NCBI GenBank assembly: GCA_028293725.1
Contig: JAQGOE010000197.1
Coordinates: 1 to 51,449, forward strand
Direction: 5' to 3'
Length of the DNA: 51,449 nucleotides
Origin: Gammaproteobacteria bacterium
GTDB lineage: Bacteria > Pseudomonadota > Gammaproteobacteria > Steroidobacterales > Steroidobacteraceae
Shown: positions 1-11,384 of the stretch, piece after piece
Layout of the letters: every line of letters begins with the position of its first letter
How positions within the stretch are numbered: position 1 is the stretch's first letter
The notes under the pieces: generated by a model
What the model saw: only the letters and a program-made list of their open reading frames with translations
Database searches by the model: none
Told to the model about the DNA's origin: nothing
Position numbers and translations under genes: made by a program

Positions 1-96
<96 letters not shown>

Positions 97-132
97 TCGC
101 CACAACCAACATCGCGTACTCGTTTCGTTTAG

Positions 133-408
<276 letters not shown>

Positions 409-445
409 GAGTGTTGCCGGCAACCGCGCTCGTCAGGAGACAACA

Positions 446-916
446 GTGAACATCAATCTCACGCTCATCGTGCAGATGCTCGTGTTCATCGTGCTCATCT
501 GGTTCACGATGAAGTTCGTCTGGCCAATGATTCTCGGGCCGATGGAAGAGCGCGCGAAGAAGATCGCGCACGGGCTGGCTGCCGCCGACCGTGGCGAAGA
601 GGCGCTCTCCAAAGCGCGTGACGAAGCCGAGACGATTGTGCGCGCCGCGCGCGAGCGTGCCTCGCAGATCATCGAGCATGCGAATCACCAGGCGAACGAG
701 CTTGTGGAGCAGGCGAAGGGCGTTGCAACCTCGGACGCCGTACGCATCAAGGCAGCCGCCGAGCAACAGACCGAGCTCGAAACCTCACGTGCACGCGAAA
801 GCCTGCGTCGTGAAGTGGCGCAGATCGCCGTACAGGCCGCCTCGAAACTGCTGGAGCGCGAGATCGATCCGAAGACGCATGCCGATCTTCTCAGCAAGCT
901 GGCCACGCAGATCTAA
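446..916 (+). CDS. atpF: ATP synthase F0 subunit b
   Basis: 156-residue peripheral-stalk subunit with a GTG start. An N-terminal transmembrane helix (about residues 5-25, rich in Leu/Ile/Val/Phe) is followed by a long charged, Ala/Glu/Arg-rich helix that would form the right-handed coiled coil linking F0 to the delta subunit. The length matches the 156-residue E. coli protein. A GGAGA lies about 6 bases upstream of the GTG. It sits 37 bp after atpE and 14 bp before atpH, in the standard order. Confidence 0.96.
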   Translation: MNINLTLIVQMLVFIVLIWFTMKFVWPMILGPMEERAKKIAHGLAAADRGEEALSKARDEAETIVRAARERASQIIEHANHQANELVEQAKGVATSDAVRIKAAAEQQTELETSRARESLRREVAQIAVQAASKLLEREIDPKTHADLLSKLATQI

Positions 917-930
917 GGGCAGACATCGTA

Positions 931-1467
931 ATGGCCGACAAGACCACCATCGCTCGACCCTACGCCAAAGCGGCGTTCGCGGAAGCGCGTGGCGCGAAGA
1001 GCCTCGGACCCTGGTCTGACGCGCTACACACTGCCGCTGCTGTCGTGACGGATCCGCGGGTCGAAACGTTGATTGGCAACCCCCGTGTGAAATCCGCGGA
1101 CCTGGCGCAGTTGGTTATCGACATCGCTGGCCCGGCAATTGGTGACCACGGAGCGAACTTCGTGCGCACGCTCGCCGAAAACCATCGTCTCGCCTACCTT
1201 CCCGAGATCTCGGTGTTGTTCGACGAGCTGAAGGACGAAGCTGAAAAAGTCGTCGACGTGACGGTGACTTCCGCCGCGCCCCTGGACGACGGGCAGCGGA
1301 AGACGCTGACGGCCGCATTGGAGCGCCGGTTGAAGCGCGGCATCCGTATGCAGTGTCATACCGATCCCTCGCTCATCGGCGGAGCCGTGTTACAGGCGGG
1401 CGATCTCGTCATCGACGGATCGCTGCGTACGCAGCTGAACCGAATCACGTACGAGCTGACGGCTTAA
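931..1467 (+). CDS. atpH: ATP synthase F1 subunit delta
   Basis: 178-residue subunit that caps the alpha3beta3 head and joins it to the b-stalk. The N-terminus has the family pattern ARPYAKAAF at residues 8-16. The C-terminal part has the conserved stretch DPSLIGGAVLQAGDLVIDGS, ending in a segment with Arg, Leu and Thr typical of delta. Length is normal. It lies 14 bp after atpF and 28 bp before atpA, so it is almost certainly co-transcribed with them. Confidence 0.96.
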   Translation: MADKTTIARPYAKAAFAEARGAKSLGPWSDALHTAAAVVTDPRVETLIGNPRVKSADLAQLVIDIAGPAIGDHGANFVRTLAENHRLAYLPEISVLFDELKDEAEKVVDVTVTSAAPLDDGQRKTLTAALERRLKRGIRMQCHTDPSLIGGAVLQAGDLVIDGSLRTQLNRITYELTA

Positions 1468-1495
1468 ACCGTAAAGAATTCATAGGATCTAAGAC

Positions 1496-3037
1496 ATGGC
1501 GATTAAAGCGACCGAGATCAGCGACCTCATCAAGCAGCGGATCGATAACTTCAAGTCGGTCACTGAGGCCCGCAACGTCGGCACGATCGTCTCCGTCACC
1601 GACGGCATCTGCCGCATTCACGGCCTCGCGGATGCGAAGTACGGCGAGATGCTCGAGTTCCCTGGCAACACCTTCGGACTGGCGCTGAACCTCGAGCAGG
1701 ACTCGGTCGGCGCGGTCGTGTTGGGTGAGTACAAACACCTCGGCGAAGGCGACACGGTCAAGACCACGAACCGCATTCTCGAAGTGCCCGTGGGTCCGGA
1801 GTTGCTCGGCCGCGTGGTCGATGCACTCGGAAATCCGATCGACGGCAAGGGTCCGATCAAGGCGACCCGCACCGCTCCGATCGAGCGCGTGGCGCCGGGT
1901 GTTATTTATCGTAAGTCGGTGAGCCAGCCGGTACAGACGGGCTACAAGGCGATCGACTCGATGGTCCCGATCGGCCGCGGCCAGCGCGAGCTCATCATCG
2001 GCGACCGTCAGACCGGCAAGACCGCGATCGCCATCGATACGATCATCAACCAGAAGTCCTCCGGCATTAAGTGCATCTACGTCGCGATCGGCCAGAAGCA
2101 GTCGACCATCGCGAACGTCGTGCGCAAGCTCGAGGAACACGGTGCCATGGGGCACACCATTGTCGTCGCCGCTTCTGCTTCCGTGCCGGCCGCCTTGCAG
2201 TACATTTCGGCGTACTCGGGTGTGACGATGGGCGAGTACTTCATGGACAACGGTGAAGACGCTCTCATCATTTACGACGATCTGTCGAAGCAGGCTGTGG
2301 CCTATCGCCAGATCTCGTTGCTCCTGCGCCGTCCGCCCGGCCGCGAGGCGTATCCCGGCGACGTGTTCTATCTCCACAGCCGCCTGCTCGAGCGCAGCGC
2401 CCGTGTGAATGAAGAGTACGTCGAGATGGTGTCGAAGGGCGCCGTCAAAGGTAAGACGGGCTCGCTCACCGGGTTGCCCATCATTGAGACCCAAGCGGGC
2501 GACGTCACGGCGTTCGTGCCGACGAATGTCATCTCGATCACCGACGGACAGATCTTCGTCGAAACCGACCTCTTCAATGCAGGTATCCGTCCCGCGATGA
2601 ACGCCGGTATCTCGGTGTCGCGCGTCGGTGGCGCCGCGCAGACCGACATCATCAAGAAGCTCGGCGGCGGTATCCGTCTTGCCCTCGCGCAGTACCGCGA
2701 GCTGGCCGCGTTCTCGCAGTTCGCGTCCGACCTCGACGAGGCGACCCGCAGGCAGCTCGAGCGCGGTCAGCGTACGACTGAGGTCATGAAGCAGAAGCAG
2801 TACGCGCCGATGTCGGTCGCCGAGATGGCTCTGACGATCTACGCGGTGAACAACGGCTTCATGGATAAAGTCGAGCTGAAGAAGATCACCGACTTCGAGG
2901 CGGCGCTGCAGAGCTTCGCCCGCTCGAACTACAAGTCGCTGCTCGATGGCATCAACGCGACGCCGAAGTTCAGCAAAGAGAACGAGGCGGCGCTGAAGAA
3001 GTGCATCGAGGACTTCATCGCCACGGGCACCTACTAA
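1496..3037 (+). CDS. atpA: ATP synthase F1 subunit alpha
   Basis: 513-residue non-catalytic nucleotide-binding subunit of F1, the same length as E. coli AtpA. The Walker A motif GDRQTGKT lies at residues 169-176. The family signature around the catalytic-interface Arg is present ([14 protein letters not shown] region, about 364-377). The C-terminal helical domain is intact. The reading frame is clean and the start [16 protein letters not shown] is the family norm. It is followed 12 bp later by atpG. Confidence 0.98.
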   Translation: MAIKATEISDLIKQRIDNFKSVTEARNVGTIVSVTDGICRIHGLADAKYGEMLEFPGNTFGLALNLEQDSVGAVVLGEYKHLGEGDTVKTTNRILEVPVGPELLGRVVDALGNPIDGKGPIKATRTAPIERVAPGVIYRKSVSQPVQTGYKAIDSMVPIGRGQRELIIGDRQTGKTAIAIDTIINQKSSGIKCIYVAIGQKQSTIANVVRKLEEHGAMGHTIVVAASASVPAALQYISAYSGVTMGEYFMDNGEDALIIYDDLSKQAVAYRQISLLLRRPPGREAYPGDVFYLHSRLLERSARVNEEYVEMVSKGAVKGKTGSLTGLPIIETQAGDVTAFVPTNVISITDGQIFVETDLFNAGIRPAMNAGISVSRVGGAAQTDIIKKLGGGIRLALAQYRELAAFSQFASDLDEATRRQLERGQRTTEVMKQKQYAPMSVAEMALTIYAVNNGFMDKVELKKITDFEAALQSFARSNYKSLLDGINATPKFSKENEAALKKCIEDFIATGTY

Positions 3038-3049
3038 AGGCCACCAGCC

Positions 3050-3910
3050 ATGCCCGGCACGAAGGAAATCCGCACCAAGATCGCGAGTGTGAAAAGCACT
3101 CAGAAGATCACGAAGGCCATGCAGATGGTGGCCACGAGCAAGATGCGCCGCGCGCAGGAGCGGATGAAGCTCGCGCGTCCGTACGCGCAGAAGATGCGCA
3201 ACGTGATCGGTCACCTCACCGAGGCGAACCCGGACTACAAGCACCCTTTCCTGCAGGAGCGCGACGTCAAGGGCGTCGGCATCATCGTCGTCTCGACGGA
3301 TCGCGGGCTGGCGGGCGGCCTGAATGCCAACACGTTCAAGCAGACACTGCTGCTCATGCGCGAATGGCAGGGTAAGGGCGCGAACGTGAGCCTGTGCATC
3401 ATTGGCTCGAAGGGGATCGCTTTCTTCCGCCGGCTCGACGCGAAGATCCTCGGCAACGTCGCGGGCCTGGGCGACCGCCCGCACATCAAGGATCTCATCG
3501 GGACCGTAAAGGTGATGTTGGATGCGTACCGGAATGGCGAGATCGACCGCCTGTTCCTGGTGAACGCGCAGTTCCTCAACACCATGACGCAGAAGCCTAC
3601 GGTGGAGCAGCTGTTGCCCGTAGTGGCCACCGACACCGAGGGACTGGCCGAGCACTGGGACTACATCTACGAGCCGGAGGCGAAGACGATCCTGGAAGGC
3701 CTGCTCATGCGCTACATCGAATCGCAGGTGTACCGCGCGGCGGTCGAGAACGTCGCTTCCGAGATGGCCGCGCGCATGGTCGCCATGAAGGCAGCCTCCG
3801 ACAATGCCGGCAAGCTCATCGGCGAATTGCAATTGATCTACAACAAGGCCCGCCAGGCCGCGATCACGAAAGAGCTTTCGGAGATCGTGGGCGGCGCGGC
3901 GGCTGTTTGA
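3050..3910 (+). CDS. atpG: ATP synthase F1 subunit gamma
   Basis: 286-residue central rotor shaft. The N-terminal helix begins [20 protein letters not shown] and leads into the [16 protein letters not shown] segment that contacts beta. The C-terminal signature [19 protein letters not shown] is the conserved gamma motif that enters the alpha3beta3 barrel. Length is typical. It sits between atpA and atpD with gaps of 12 bp on each side. Confidence 0.97.
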   Translation: MPGTKEIRTKIASVKSTQKITKAMQMVATSKMRRAQERMKLARPYAQKMRNVIGHLTEANPDYKHPFLQERDVKGVGIIVVSTDRGLAGGLNANTFKQTLLLMREWQGKGANVSLCIIGSKGIAFFRRLDAKILGNVAGLGDRPHIKDLIGTVKVMLDAYRNGEIDRLFLVNAQFLNTMTQKPTVEQLLPVVATDTEGLAEHWDYIYEPEAKTILEGLLMRYIESQVYRAAVENVASEMAARMVAMKAASDNAGKLIGELQLIYNKARQAAITKELSEIVGGAAAV

Positions 3911-5353
<1,443 letters not shown>

Positions 5354-5372
5354 CCGCGGATTGAAACTCAAC

Positions 5373-5801
5373 ATGGCCGAGCAACACACCATCCAGGTCG
5401 ATATCGTCAGCGCCGAAGGCGAGATCTTCTCCGGCCCGGCGACGATGGTGTTCGCGCCGGCCTCCGAAGGCGACCTCGGCATCGCGCCCCGGCACGCGCC
5501 GCTTCTCTCGCTGCTGAAGGCGGGAGAGGTGCGCGTGCAAACGCCTGAAGGGCCGCAGCAGTCCTTCTTCGTCGGCGGTGGGGCGATCGAAGTGCAGCCC
5601 AACAAGGTCACGGTGCTCGCCGATACGGCGATCCGCGCGCATGACGTGGATGAGGCCGCAGCTCTCGCAGCGAAGGAACGTGCAGAGGAAGCTCTACGGG
5701 ACCGACCCGGCCACATCACGCAGGCCGAGGCGCTCGCCGAGCTCGCCCGCGCCGCTGCCTTGCTGAAGTTCGCGCAGAAACTCCGGAATCCGCGAGGCTG
5801 A
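5373..5801 (+). CDS. atpC: ATP synthase F1 subunit epsilon
   Basis: 142-residue rotor/inhibitory subunit. An N-terminal beta-sandwich (VDIVSAEGEIFSGPA, then GDLGIAPRHAPLL at about residues 31-43) precedes a C-terminal helical hairpin rich in Ala and Arg. The ATG at 5373 gives the standard N-terminus MAEQHTIQVDIVSAEG; the same frame is open much further upstream inside atpD, but that part is not family-like. It is the last atp gene, and no obvious rho-independent terminator follows. Confidence 0.96.
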   Translation: MAEQHTIQVDIVSAEGEIFSGPATMVFAPASEGDLGIAPRHAPLLSLLKAGEVRVQTPEGPQQSFFVGGGAIEVQPNKVTVLADTAIRAHDVDEAAALAAKERAEEALRDRPGHITQAEALAELARAAALLKFAQKLRNPRG

Positions 5802-5870
5802 TCGCTGGACCCTTCGCCAGACGACCCGCTTCCTCCTCCCGTCGCCGCTCCCGATCCGACGCGGCATCGC

Positions 5871-7232
5871 TTGCGTGCAGGCCTGCTGCGTAACCTTTCG
5901 AGCGGCTTCAAGCTTCTGCTCCTGCGGCGTCTGCCGCCGGGCAGCTTCGTCCGCACTTTCGACCAGCTATTCGTCCTTTTCCTCCTGAACATCGTCGTCT
6001 GGGCCGGCCTCGCCACCCTGCATGCCGAGACCGGCTCGCAGTTCAAGGTCGATGGCACGTTCGGCTGGGCCTGTTACCTGTTGCTCGGCTTGTTCGGTTG
6101 CGGCCTCGTTGCGAGAGCGCAGGAGCGCGCGGCGGACACGCGCGGACTGTTGATTCCGACTCTGGCGGTGACCCCTTACGCGCTCGTGGTGTTCTGGTTG
6201 GCAGGCGACACGGCCCTGGTGGCCGCCCGGCCTGTAACGGCCTTATTGGTGGGCGTCGTCTACCTGCTGGTGTTGACTGTAAGAATTCTGCGCGCCGCTT
6301 ATGGATTCGTCCGTGTCCGCGCGGCGCTCGTGGCGATCCTGCTCGTCATGGCGACACCCTGGATGCTCGCAACCCTGAATCTGGAAACACGTCTGTGGGT
6401 GGCTGGTGACGCCCAGGACGAACAGGACTCCGACGACGCCGCGGAGGAGGAGCCGCTCCTGTACGACCAGCCGTCGCGCATCGCCGCGGCTGTCGAGCGT
6501 GTGGCGCCGAGCGAGGGCAAGCCGGCGGTGTTTTTCGTCGGCTTTGCCGGGGATGGTGACCAGAATATTTTCAAGCGCGAGGCTGTGTTCGCGCAGTCGG
6601 TGTTTGCCGATCACTTCGGCTCGGCGGACCGCTCGATGGAGCTCATCAACGATGTCGACGATCGCGACTCGTATCCGCTCGCCACGGTGTCGGGGCTGAC
6701 GGACGGACTCAGGCTTCTCGCCGGGCGCATGAACCCGGACGAGGATGTGCTCGTTCTCACGCTTACCTCGCACGGGTCCCGGGAGGGCCTCGAGGTGACC
6801 AACGGATCGCTGCCTCTGTTGCAGCTGGGGCCGACAGAGCTGCGACAGGCCCTCGATGAGTCCGGGATCAAGTGGCGCGTGCTCATCGTGTCGGCGTGCT
6901 ACTCCGGCGTCTTTCTCGAGCCACTGGAGACCGACTTCACTTTTATCGCGACCGCTTCCGATTCGGAACACAGCTCCTTCGGCTGTGCGGATGATCGCGA
7001 CCTCACGTATTTCGGGGAAGCGTTCCTCAAGGACTCGGTTCCCACGACCGCCTCGCTCGAAGAGGCGTTCAAGAAGGCAGCCGACCTCATCCAGCACCGC
7101 GAGACCGCCGAGCACCTGGAACACTCCAATCCCCAGCTCTACGTGGGGCCGGCTATCCGGAAAAAGCTTGCGCAGCTGGAGCACGGTGGCCAGGACCATA
7201 AGCACGCGGACGCTGTGGTCGTCCAAAGGTAG
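5871..7232 (+). CDS. Membrane-anchored C13-type (caspase-like) peptidase
   Basis: 453 residues if started at TTG 5871. The first ~190 residues hold several hydrophobic segments; a periplasmic or cytoplasmic domain follows. The dyad of clan CD cysteine peptidases is visible: His301 in TSHGSREG and Cys343 in IVSACYSG, each after a hydrophobic strand, as in peptidase family C13. An acidic linker (about 182-198) separates membrane and catalytic parts. The start is uncertain. The frame is open back to CTG 5805, which has GAGG seven bases upstream and would add 22 residues (DPSPDDPLPPP...); no Shine-Dalgarno precedes the TTG. It begins close behind atpC and could be read through from the atp operon. 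The substrate is unknown. Confidence 0.8.
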   Translation: MRAGLLRNLSSGFKLLLLRRLPPGSFVRTFDQLFVLFLLNIVVWAGLATLHAETGSQFKVDGTFGWACYLLLGLFGCGLVARAQERAADTRGLLIPTLAVTPYALVVFWLAGDTALVAARPVTALLVGVVYLLVLTVRILRAAYGFVRVRAALVAILLVMATPWMLATLNLETRLWVAGDAQDEQDSDDAAEEEPLLYDQPSRIAAAVERVAPSEGKPAVFFVGFAGDGDQNIFKREAVFAQSVFADHFGSADRSMELINDVDDRDSYPLATVSGLTDGLRLLAGRMNPDEDVLVLTLTSHGSREGLEVTNGSLPLLQLGPTELRQALDESGIKWRVLIVSACYSGVFLEPLETDFTFIATASDSEHSSFGCADDRDLTYFGEAFLKDSVPTTASLEEAFKKAADLIQHRETAEHLEHSNPQLYVGPAIRKKLAQLEHGGQDHKHADAVVVQR

Positions 7233-7274
7233 GTCACGTCCAGCCGGCTCACGCTGCGTTAAACTCGTCCAACT

Positions 7275-8681
7275 ATGGCTAAAAAACCCCTCACGCCCGC
7301 GCCGCGTCGCGTTGCACCCCTCTCCATCGTCATCCTGGCCGCCGGCCAGGGTAAGCGCATGAAATCGGCGCTCCCGAAAGTCCTGCAACCGCTGGCGGGA
7401 CGGCCACTGCTGAAGCACGTGATCGACACGGCCAAGCTGCTGGAGCCCGCCGCCATCCAGATCGTGTACGGACACGGCGGAGACCAGGTGCGTGAGGTGT
7501 TGAAGGACGAGCCGGTCTCCTGGGTGTTGCAGGCAGAGCGTCTCGGAACCGGGCACGCCGTCATGCAGGCGATGCCGGCCGTTCCGAACGATCACATGGT
7601 GCTCGTGCTTTACGGAGACGTGCCGCTCATCAGTCGCGCTACGCTGACCGAGCTGCTGGCGCGCGCCGGATCCAACCAGACCGGGCTCCTGACCGTGGAG
7701 CTCGATGACCCCACCGGCTACGGCCGGATTGTCCGCGGCAAGCGCGGCCGGGTGCAAAGGATCGTGGAACAGAAGGACGCCTCCAACAGGGAGCTCAAGA
7801 TCCGCGAATGCAACACCGGTGTCATCGCGGCGCCCGCCCGACTGCTGAAGAAGTGGCTCAAGAGCGTGCGCAACGACAACTCGCAGGGCGAGTACTACCT
7901 CACGGACGTCATCGGGATGGCCGCCAGCGAGAAAGTCGAGGTGAGTCCGCTGGTCACCGCGAATGTCGTCGAAGTGTTGGGAGTCAATGACAAACTCCAA
8001 CTGGCGGATCTGGAGTCAGCCTTCCGGCGCCAGGTGACACGCGAGTTGATGGTCGCCGGCGTTACCGTCGTCGATCCGACGCGCCTCGACGTACGCGGTA
8101 CGGTCACGCACGGAGCCGATGTCTTCATCGATGTGAACGTCGTACTGGAAGGCAATGTGAAGTTGGGTGATCGCGTCCATATTCATCCGAACTGCGTGAT
8201 CCGCAATAGCGAGATCGGGGACGACACCGAAGTTTTTCCCAATGTCGTCATCGACAGCACCGTTATCGGGGCCTCCTGCAATATCGGGCCGTTCGCCCGC
8301 TTCAGGCCGACATCGACGCTCTCGAATGGCGTCCACGTCGGTAATTTCGTCGAAGTAAAGAACTCCACCTTGGGAGAGAGCTCCAAAGCGAACCACCTCT
8401 CGTACGTAGGTGATGCCGCGGTCGGCAGCCGGGTGAATATCGGCGCGGGCACCATCATCGCGAATTACGATGGGGCCAATAAACATCGCACGAATATCGC
8501 GGATGACGTCCACACGGGATCCAACAGCGTACTCGTCGCGCCGATCGACGTAGGCGCCGGTGCCACGATCGCCGCCGGTTCCACCGTTGCGCGTGCGGTT
8601 CCCGCCGGAAAACTCACGGTCGCTCGTGCGCGCCAGACCACGATCGAAAACTGGCAGAGGCCAACCAAACAAGGGAAGTAG
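7275..8681 (+). CDS. glmU: Bifunctional GlcNAc-1-P uridyltransferase / GlcN-1-P acetyltransferase
   Basis: 468 residues (456 in E. coli). It makes UDP-GlcNAc from GlcN-1-P, acetyl-CoA and UTP for peptidoglycan, LPS and exopolysaccharide. The N-terminal pyrophosphorylase motif is seen as LAAGQGKRMKSALPKVL at about residues 19-35; Lys replaces the usual Thr before the Arg. The GDVPL metal-binding segment follows. The C-terminal left-handed beta-helix repeats carry the acetyltransferase signature ANHLSYVGDAAVG and NIGAGTIIANYDG. A location near atpC is common in proteobacteria. The extra length is at the two ends. Confidence 0.97.
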   Translation: MAKKPLTPAPRRVAPLSIVILAAGQGKRMKSALPKVLQPLAGRPLLKHVIDTAKLLEPAAIQIVYGHGGDQVREVLKDEPVSWVLQAERLGTGHAVMQAMPAVPNDHMVLVLYGDVPLISRATLTELLARAGSNQTGLLTVELDDPTGYGRIVRGKRGRVQRIVEQKDASNRELKIRECNTGVIAAPARLLKKWLKSVRNDNSQGEYYLTDVIGMAASEKVEVSPLVTANVVEVLGVNDKLQLADLESAFRRQVTRELMVAGVTVVDPTRLDVRGTVTHGADVFIDVNVVLEGNVKLGDRVHIHPNCVIRNSEIGDDTEVFPNVVIDSTVIGASCNIGPFARFRPTSTLSNGVHVGNFVEVKNSTLGESSKANHLSYVGDAAVGSRVNIGAGTIIANYDGANKHRTNIADDVHTGSNSVLVAPIDVGAGATIAAGSTVARAVPAGKLTVARARQTTIENWQRPTKQGK

Positions 8682-8699
8682 AGAGAGTGAAGGACGCTT

Positions 8700-9248
8700 A
8701 TGAATAACGACGCGATGCATGTATTCCTGCCTTACCTGCCACTCGTTATCGTCGCCATCTTCCTCATCCGCCGCACGCGCCAGCCCCGCGTGATCCGCCC
8801 CGGGCAACTGTGGATCTCGCCGGCCATTCTCGTCGTTGCAATCGGATTTTACGTTTACGGCGCTATGCAGCGGGGCCCGCTGTTGCACCCGTTGGAGTGG
8901 CTCGCGATCCTGGGCACGACAGTCGTCGGAGCCGCACTCGGCGCTGTGCGCGCCCACTCGGTGCGCTTGAAGAGACATCCCGAGACCGGCGCGATCGAAG
9001 CGACCTTGTCCGCCTGGGGCCTCATCATCATTCTCGCGTGGATCGGCAGCCGAATGTTGCTGAAGCAATCGGGTTGGGTCGGCGCGAGCGAGCCGTTCGG
9101 TATCTACACGGACGCGAGCATGTCGCTGGCGCTCGGCGTCGTGGTGGCTCAAGCCGTCGTGCTGTCCCGACGCTGCCAGGCCGTGGTAGCAGAGTACACT
9201 CAATCATCAGACAGGCTCCCGGAAGCGCGGTCTGAGCCTGGAGGTTAA
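8700..9248 (+). CDS. CcdC/DUF1453-like integral membrane protein
   Basis: 182 residues with about four or five hydrophobic helices: near residues 8-22, 40-57, 67-85, 106-122 and 135-155. Between them are basic loops (LIRRTRQPRVIRPGQLW and VRAHSVRLKRH). This layout resembles the CcdC/DUF1453 membrane family; the assignment is by eye only. It ends in TAA at 9246-9248, and the ATG of dsbC follows at 9249 without a gap, with GGAGG lying inside its last codons. The two are therefore very likely co-translated. A role in thiol or disulfide handling is a guess from this neighbour. Confidence 0.7.
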   Translation: MNNDAMHVFLPYLPLVIVAIFLIRRTRQPRVIRPGQLWISPAILVVAIGFYVYGAMQRGPLLHPLEWLAILGTTVVGAALGAVRAHSVRLKRHPETGAIEATLSAWGLIIILAWIGSRMLLKQSGWVGASEPFGIYTDASMSLALGVVVAQAVVLSRRCQAVVAEYTQSSDRLPEARSEPGG

Positions 9249-9983
9249 ATGCGTTTAAGACACTTCGGTGCGCTGCTGCTGGCGGCGCTTGCCTGCGGCA
9301 CTTCATTGGCCGCCGGCGATGACATCCCGCCGGAGATCGCGGCTAAAATCCGTGCCACCCTGCACGAGCGCATTCCGGAACTGCAGGTCGAGAGCATTCA
9401 CAAATCGCCGGTGGCCGGTCTGTACGAGCTCAATACGGGAGCTGAGCTGCTCTACACGAACGACGGGACGTTGATTTTTGCCGGCCGGATTGTCGATTCC
9501 AAATCGCGCGAGGATCTGACCGCTGCGCGCTGGAACGAGCTCAACGCCATCGACTTCAATGCACTGCCGCTCGATCTTGCGATCAAGAGCGTCCGCGGCG
9601 ACGGCAGCCGCAAGCTAGCGGTCTTCGCCGATCCGTTGTGTCCCTACTGTCGCCAGCTCGAGCAGGAGATGCAGGGCGTGACGAACGTGACCGTTTATAC
9701 CTTCCTGTTTCCACTCGAGACTCTTCACCCGGGAGCGAGTGTCAAGGCCGTCGCTATCTGGTGTTCGAAGGATCGCAGCAGTGCCTGGTCGAAGTGGATG
9801 CTGCAGAAGACAGAACCCGGCGATACACGCTGCACCGGCGCGCCGCTCGACAAACTGCAGGCGCTCGGCGAGAAGCTCCACGTCGATTCGACGCCGACCC
9901 TGTTCACTGCCGACGGCAAGCGTACGCGGGGCGCGATAAAACATAACGAGATCGAGCAGTTACTCGCTAATACGCACAAGTGA
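9249..9983 (+). CDS. dsbC: Thiol:disulfide interchange protein DsbC
   Basis: 244-residue periplasmic disulfide isomerase. A Sec signal peptide (about residues 1-21, ending SLAAG) precedes an N-terminal dimerisation domain with the pattern ...SPVAGLYELNTG...LLYTNDGTLIFAG, as in DsbC. The thioredoxin-like domain has the active site CPYC at 131-134. A second Cys pair in the C-terminal half (IWCSKD and TRCTG) matches the structural disulfide of DsbC. Start and Shine-Dalgarno (GGAGG) lie in the end of the upstream gene. The many secreted Cys-containing proteins in this window are plausible clients. Confidence 0.95.
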   Translation: MRLRHFGALLLAALACGTSLAAGDDIPPEIAAKIRATLHERIPELQVESIHKSPVAGLYELNTGAELLYTNDGTLIFAGRIVDSKSREDLTAARWNELNAIDFNALPLDLAIKSVRGDGSRKLAVFADPLCPYCRQLEQEMQGVTNVTVYTFLFPLETLHPGASVKAVAIWCSKDRSSAWSKWMLQKTEPGDTRCTGAPLDKLQALGEKLHVDSTPTLFTADGKRTRGAIKHNEIEQLLANTHK

Positions 9984-10095
9984 TGGAGCATTTGCGACTG
10001 ACCGCGTCACGTTTGGTTCCCCTTTTGAAATGTCGCTGTAGCACTTGTTCGCTACCTTGCACGCGTTCCGCACAAGAACGCGCCGAGGTGAGGAT

Positions 10096-10341
10096 ATGAG
10101 TGCGTCTGAAGAACAGCGAGCCGAGTGGCTCGATCCTGAGTTCTGGGAGCGTCTCGATCGCCTCGAAGGCCGCCACCAGAAAGTCCAGTCCGAACACGAG
10201 AGCGCGCGACGCGGTCTCGAGCGTGTGACGCCGCGCGAGGCCGAAGAATTGCGCAGTGCCTGGCGTCGCTACTGTGAAGTCATCGACGAGCTCGACAAGA
10301 CCTCCGCGGAGTTCGAAACTCTGCGCACCTGCTCCGGGTGA
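10096..10341 (+). CDS. Small hypothetical protein (81 aa)
   Basis: 81-residue acidic, charged, mostly helical protein (MSASEEQRAEWLDPEFWERL...), without signal peptide or membrane segment. Its heptad-like Leu/Arg/Glu pattern suggests a coiled coil. ATG 10096 is preceded by GAGGTGAGG, a good ribosome site; an in-frame GTG-type start further upstream lacks one. The stop TGA (10339-10341) overlaps a GTG that can start the next gene, so the two are probably translationally coupled. I do not recognise the family. Confidence 0.6.
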   Translation: MSASEEQRAEWLDPEFWERLDRLEGRHQKVQSEHESARRGLERVTPREAEELRSAWRRYCEVIDELDKTSAEFETLRTCSG

Positions 10342-10616
10342 GCCCGATCGGCCCCATGAAGCTGCTGTCGCGCCGGGCACTGGATCAGCTCGGTACCCTC
10401 CAGGCCAGCGTGCAGGAGCTCACCACTCATCGGAACACCGCCCTGCGGATGTTCATCGCCAGCCGCAACACCACGACGGCCATGGCGCAGCGGGAGTTCT
10501 GGCTGGAGTTTGCCTGGGTGGATCAGGAATATCGGATCGCGGTCCGTCGCCTGGCGCAGTTCTGCGCCGAGCATCGGGACAATTCGGGCAGCCGCTGGCG
10601 CATGCAAACGGCCTGA
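10338..10616 (+). CDS. Small hypothetical protein (92 aa)
   Basis: 92 residues from a GTG that overlaps the preceding stop (GTGA), or 86 residues from the ATG at 10356. It is rich in Arg, Gln and Thr, predicted helical, with no membrane segment or known motif (KLLSRRALDQLGTLQ..., later WLEFAWVDQEYRIAVRRL). The aromatic-rich pattern and pairing with the upstream 81-residue gene suggest a small two-component partner system of unknown role. The choice of start is open. Confidence 0.5.
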   Translation: MSPIGPMKLLSRRALDQLGTLQASVQELTTHRNTALRMFIASRNTTTAMAQREFWLEFAWVDQEYRIAVRRLAQFCAEHRDNSGSRWRMQTA

Positions 10617-10657
10617 AGTTCCCAACACCCTGGCCGGGTGTCGGGAGCGCCTGATCT

Positions 10658-11326
10658 TTAGACGAGTCGCTTGCGGACCAGGCCGCCGAGCAGCGCCAGA
10701 CCCGAGAACAGCAGCGGCAGCGCCGCGGGCAGCGGTACGGGTGACAGGTTGAGATTCCCGGAGTAGCTTCCGCCGGACGCGCCGACGACGTCGCCTCTGA
10801 CTTCCAGGACGTAAGTACCCGCACCGAGCATGATGTCGCTGAGTGCCGAGATTTGTCCCGACTCCGATCCCACGGTGAAGTTGACTGGTGTACTCCACCC
10901 TCCCTGCAGGCCGTTCACAGGGCCGAGCACTGGCAGAGACGAGTTCCCGGCGGCCGTGTAGACGCGCATCTGCAGGTTGTCGATCTGCAGGAGGTTCTGC
11001 AAATTGATGGTCGAGGACACGGCGTCGATCGTCGAGGCCGCCACGGTGAATTCGAAGTCGTTGTAGAAATTGTAGGTATTGCTGGCGCTGCCGCCGCTCA
11101 CCAGGACGCTCGAGCTGCACGCCTGGCAACCGAACGAATTGCCGAAAGTGTCCGTCGCCGGCAGGGTTGTGTAGGCCGTACCCTGTCCGGTGGGCCCCGA
11201 AGTGCTGGTGAGGCCTGGACCGAGATCCTGAAAGCTCAGCGCCGCCGCGCCGGCGGTTTGATGGACGAGACTCAACCCCGCCGCGCTCAGCAGCGCGGAG
11301 AATGCCTTAATCTTATTGATACGCAT
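10658..11326 (-). CDS. VPLPA-CTERM (PEP-CTERM type) secreted protein
   Basis: 222 residues. A signal peptide (about 1-27, ending AGA) is followed by a Ser/Thr/Gly-rich beta-type region with two Cys (CQAC, about residues 52-55). The C-terminus is a textbook sorting tail: PVPLPAALP, a hydrophobic helix LLFSGLALLGGL, then VRKRLV. Such tails are cut by an exosortase, and the protein is usually delivered to the surface or an extracellular matrix. No exosortase gene is in this window. The gene is divergent from the PhoD gene, with a 168-bp shared upstream region. Confidence 0.88.
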   Translation of the reverse strand: MRINKIKAFSALLSAAGLSLVHQTAGAAALSFQDLGPGLTSTSGPTGQGTAYTTLPATDTFGNSFGCQACSSSVLVSGGSASNTYNFYNDFEFTVAASTIDAVSSTINLQNLLQIDNLQMRVYTAAGNSSLPVLGPVNGLQGGWSTPVNFTVGSESGQISALSDIMLGAGTYVLEVRGDVVGASGGSYSGNLNLSPVPLPAALPLLFSGLALLGGLVRKRLV

Positions 11327-11384
11327 GGGAACCGTTCATTTTGGTGCGAGGTGCACTTTGTCAAACGGAAGATGCCGTGCCCAT

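Noticed and set aside
10625..10641. Hairpin ACACCC-TGGCC-GGGTGT as a terminator between the convergent genes ending at 10616 and 10658
   Set aside because: No T-tract on either strand; kept only as a weak structure.
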